Positions 13,649 through 14,201 of a stretch of DNA of 14,201 nucleotides are shown in pieces (position 1 is the first letter of the stretch; every line of letters begins with the position of its first letter). Source of the DNA: Candidatus Zhuqueibacterota bacterium (GTDB lineage Bacteria; SM23-31). The DNA lies in the NCBI GenBank assembly GCA_022562855.1, contig JADFON010000010.1, forward strand, positions 1 through 14,201, read 5' to 3'. A program made the translations under genes and the position numbers. The notes below the pieces were generated by a model, which was not told where the DNA came from, searched no databases, and saw only the letters and a program-made list of their open reading frames with translations.

Positions 13649-14008
13649 ATGTATAATTCGTGTAATGTTACCGTAATGGTTTCTGATTTCGATAAGTCGA
13701 TAAAGTTTTATACCGAAACACTTGGTCTAAGCTTAAAAAACCGTTGGGGCAGCGAATTTGCCTACATAGAGGCGCCTGGATTGACAATCGGTTTGCACCC
13801 CTTTCCGGAGAAAGGTCCTAAACCGAAAGCGCCGGGAGGGTTGTCAATCGGTTTAGGAGTCAAAAATATTGAAGAATCGACCGAAATTCTCAAAGATAAA
13901 GGGGTAGAATTTTCTACCGAAATCAAGAACGATGGTTTTATCCGCATTATCCATTTCTCAGACCCCGACGCAAACCCACTTTATCTATGCGAAGTGGAAC
14001 AAAAATAA
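13649..14008 (+). CDS. VOC-superfamily (glyoxalase/bleomycin-resistance fold) protein
   Basis: 119 residues, a single VOC protein with two beta-alpha-beta-beta-beta modules: NVTVMVSDFDKSIKFYTETL (6-25) and GVKNIEESTEILKDKG (70-85). Of the usual metal ligands, His50 (IGLHP) and the terminal Glu115 (LYLCE) are present. The first-strand ligand position holds Asn/Thr instead of His or Gln. NPLYLCE matches the many uncharacterised VOC proteins annotated as glyoxalases, so the reaction cannot be named. The ATG has AGGAG 10 nt upstream. It lies 44 bp after the small coupled gene and may be co-transcribed with it. Confidence 0.82.
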   Translation: MYNSCNVTVMVSDFDKSIKFYTETLGLSLKNRWGSEFAYIEAPGLTIGLHPFPEKGPKPKAPGGLSIGLGVKNIEESTEILKDKGVEFSTEIKNDGFIRIIHFSDPDANPLYLCEVEQK

Positions 14009-14170
14009 TTTCAATTGTACGCAGCATTACAATTAGGTTACATCGACCATAAGTGTTATAAAGAATACGATGCAATGATATTCTCTTCATTTATTTGTAG
14101 TATTTTAATATTAAAACTTTTGTATTTTTCTAATTTGGACTTGACTCCACGACAAGCGGTTACTACGTGA

Positions 14171-14201
14171 AAACCCCAAATAAGGGGTTTCGGAATCTTT
14201 T
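14171..14201. repeat. Hairpin with repeat-like tail at the window edge
   Basis: AAACCCC (14171-14177) pairs with GGGGTTT (14184-14190) around a 6-nt loop, followed by CGGAATCTTTT. It could end the VOC transcript, though the T-run is short and displaced by 7 nt. The tail matches the 'CCGAA...GGAATCTTT' spacer-repeat style seen near 11611. The element is cut by the window end. Confidence 0.5.

Overview
The window is bacterial chromosomal DNA: standard code, Shine-Dalgarno starts, rho-independent terminators and tightly packed operons. Composition is mixed. The transketolase and amidohydrolase genes are clearly more GC-rich than the AT-rich flanks. Several spacers hold degenerate palindromic repeats of the 'gattgcca...caatgaca' and 'gtcattccgaac' kind. 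These, with the divergent bacterial ether-lipid genes, suggest an uncultured lineage (FCB-group or Desulfobacterota-like), but I cannot place the organism from this sequence.

Layout. 1-792: the tail of a membrane-associated protein (DUF6338-like by eye), a small Q/N-rich protein with an in-frame 24-bp tandem repeat, and a strong terminator. 872-2776: a divergent full-length transketolase on the + strand. 3107-4790 (-): a YtcJ-type amidohydrolase lipoprotein broken by one frameshift. 5049-10303 (-): five packed genes that are the core of the window. 10679-11305 (+): a TonB-like N-terminal anchor protein without a TonB C-terminal domain, then a terminator. 11377-12504: mostly non-coding, with repeat debris and two histidine-kinase C-terminal remnants in opposite orientations. 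12505-14008 (+): a DHH phosphoesterase, a translationally coupled 67-residue protein, and a VOC (glyoxalase-fold) protein.

The main discovery candidate is the five-gene minus-strand operon: HMG-CoA-reductase homologue, PlsC-type acyltransferase, alkyl-DHAP synthase (AGPS), a DHRS7B/Ayr1-like short-chain reductase, and a second PlsC. Read as a pathway it gives the whole peroxisomal-type ether lipid route. DHAP is acylated, AGPS exchanges the acyl chain for a fatty alcohol, the SDR reduces the ketone, and the last PlsC acylates sn-2 to give 1-alkyl-2-acyl-glycerol-3-phosphate. The step without an obvious enzyme is fatty alcohol supply, done in animals by FAR1/2. The first gene encodes a homologue of HMG-CoA reductase, itself a four-electron thioester-to-alcohol reductase. 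It keeps the catalytic Glu/Lys/Asp/His. By eye alignment it has lost two residues that contact the HMG carboxylate in the human enzyme (Ser684 to Glu, Lys692 to Asn). My hypothesis is that it is a repurposed fatty acyl thioester reductase feeding AGPS. The alternative is genuine HMG-CoA reduction coupling isoprenoid and ether lipid synthesis.
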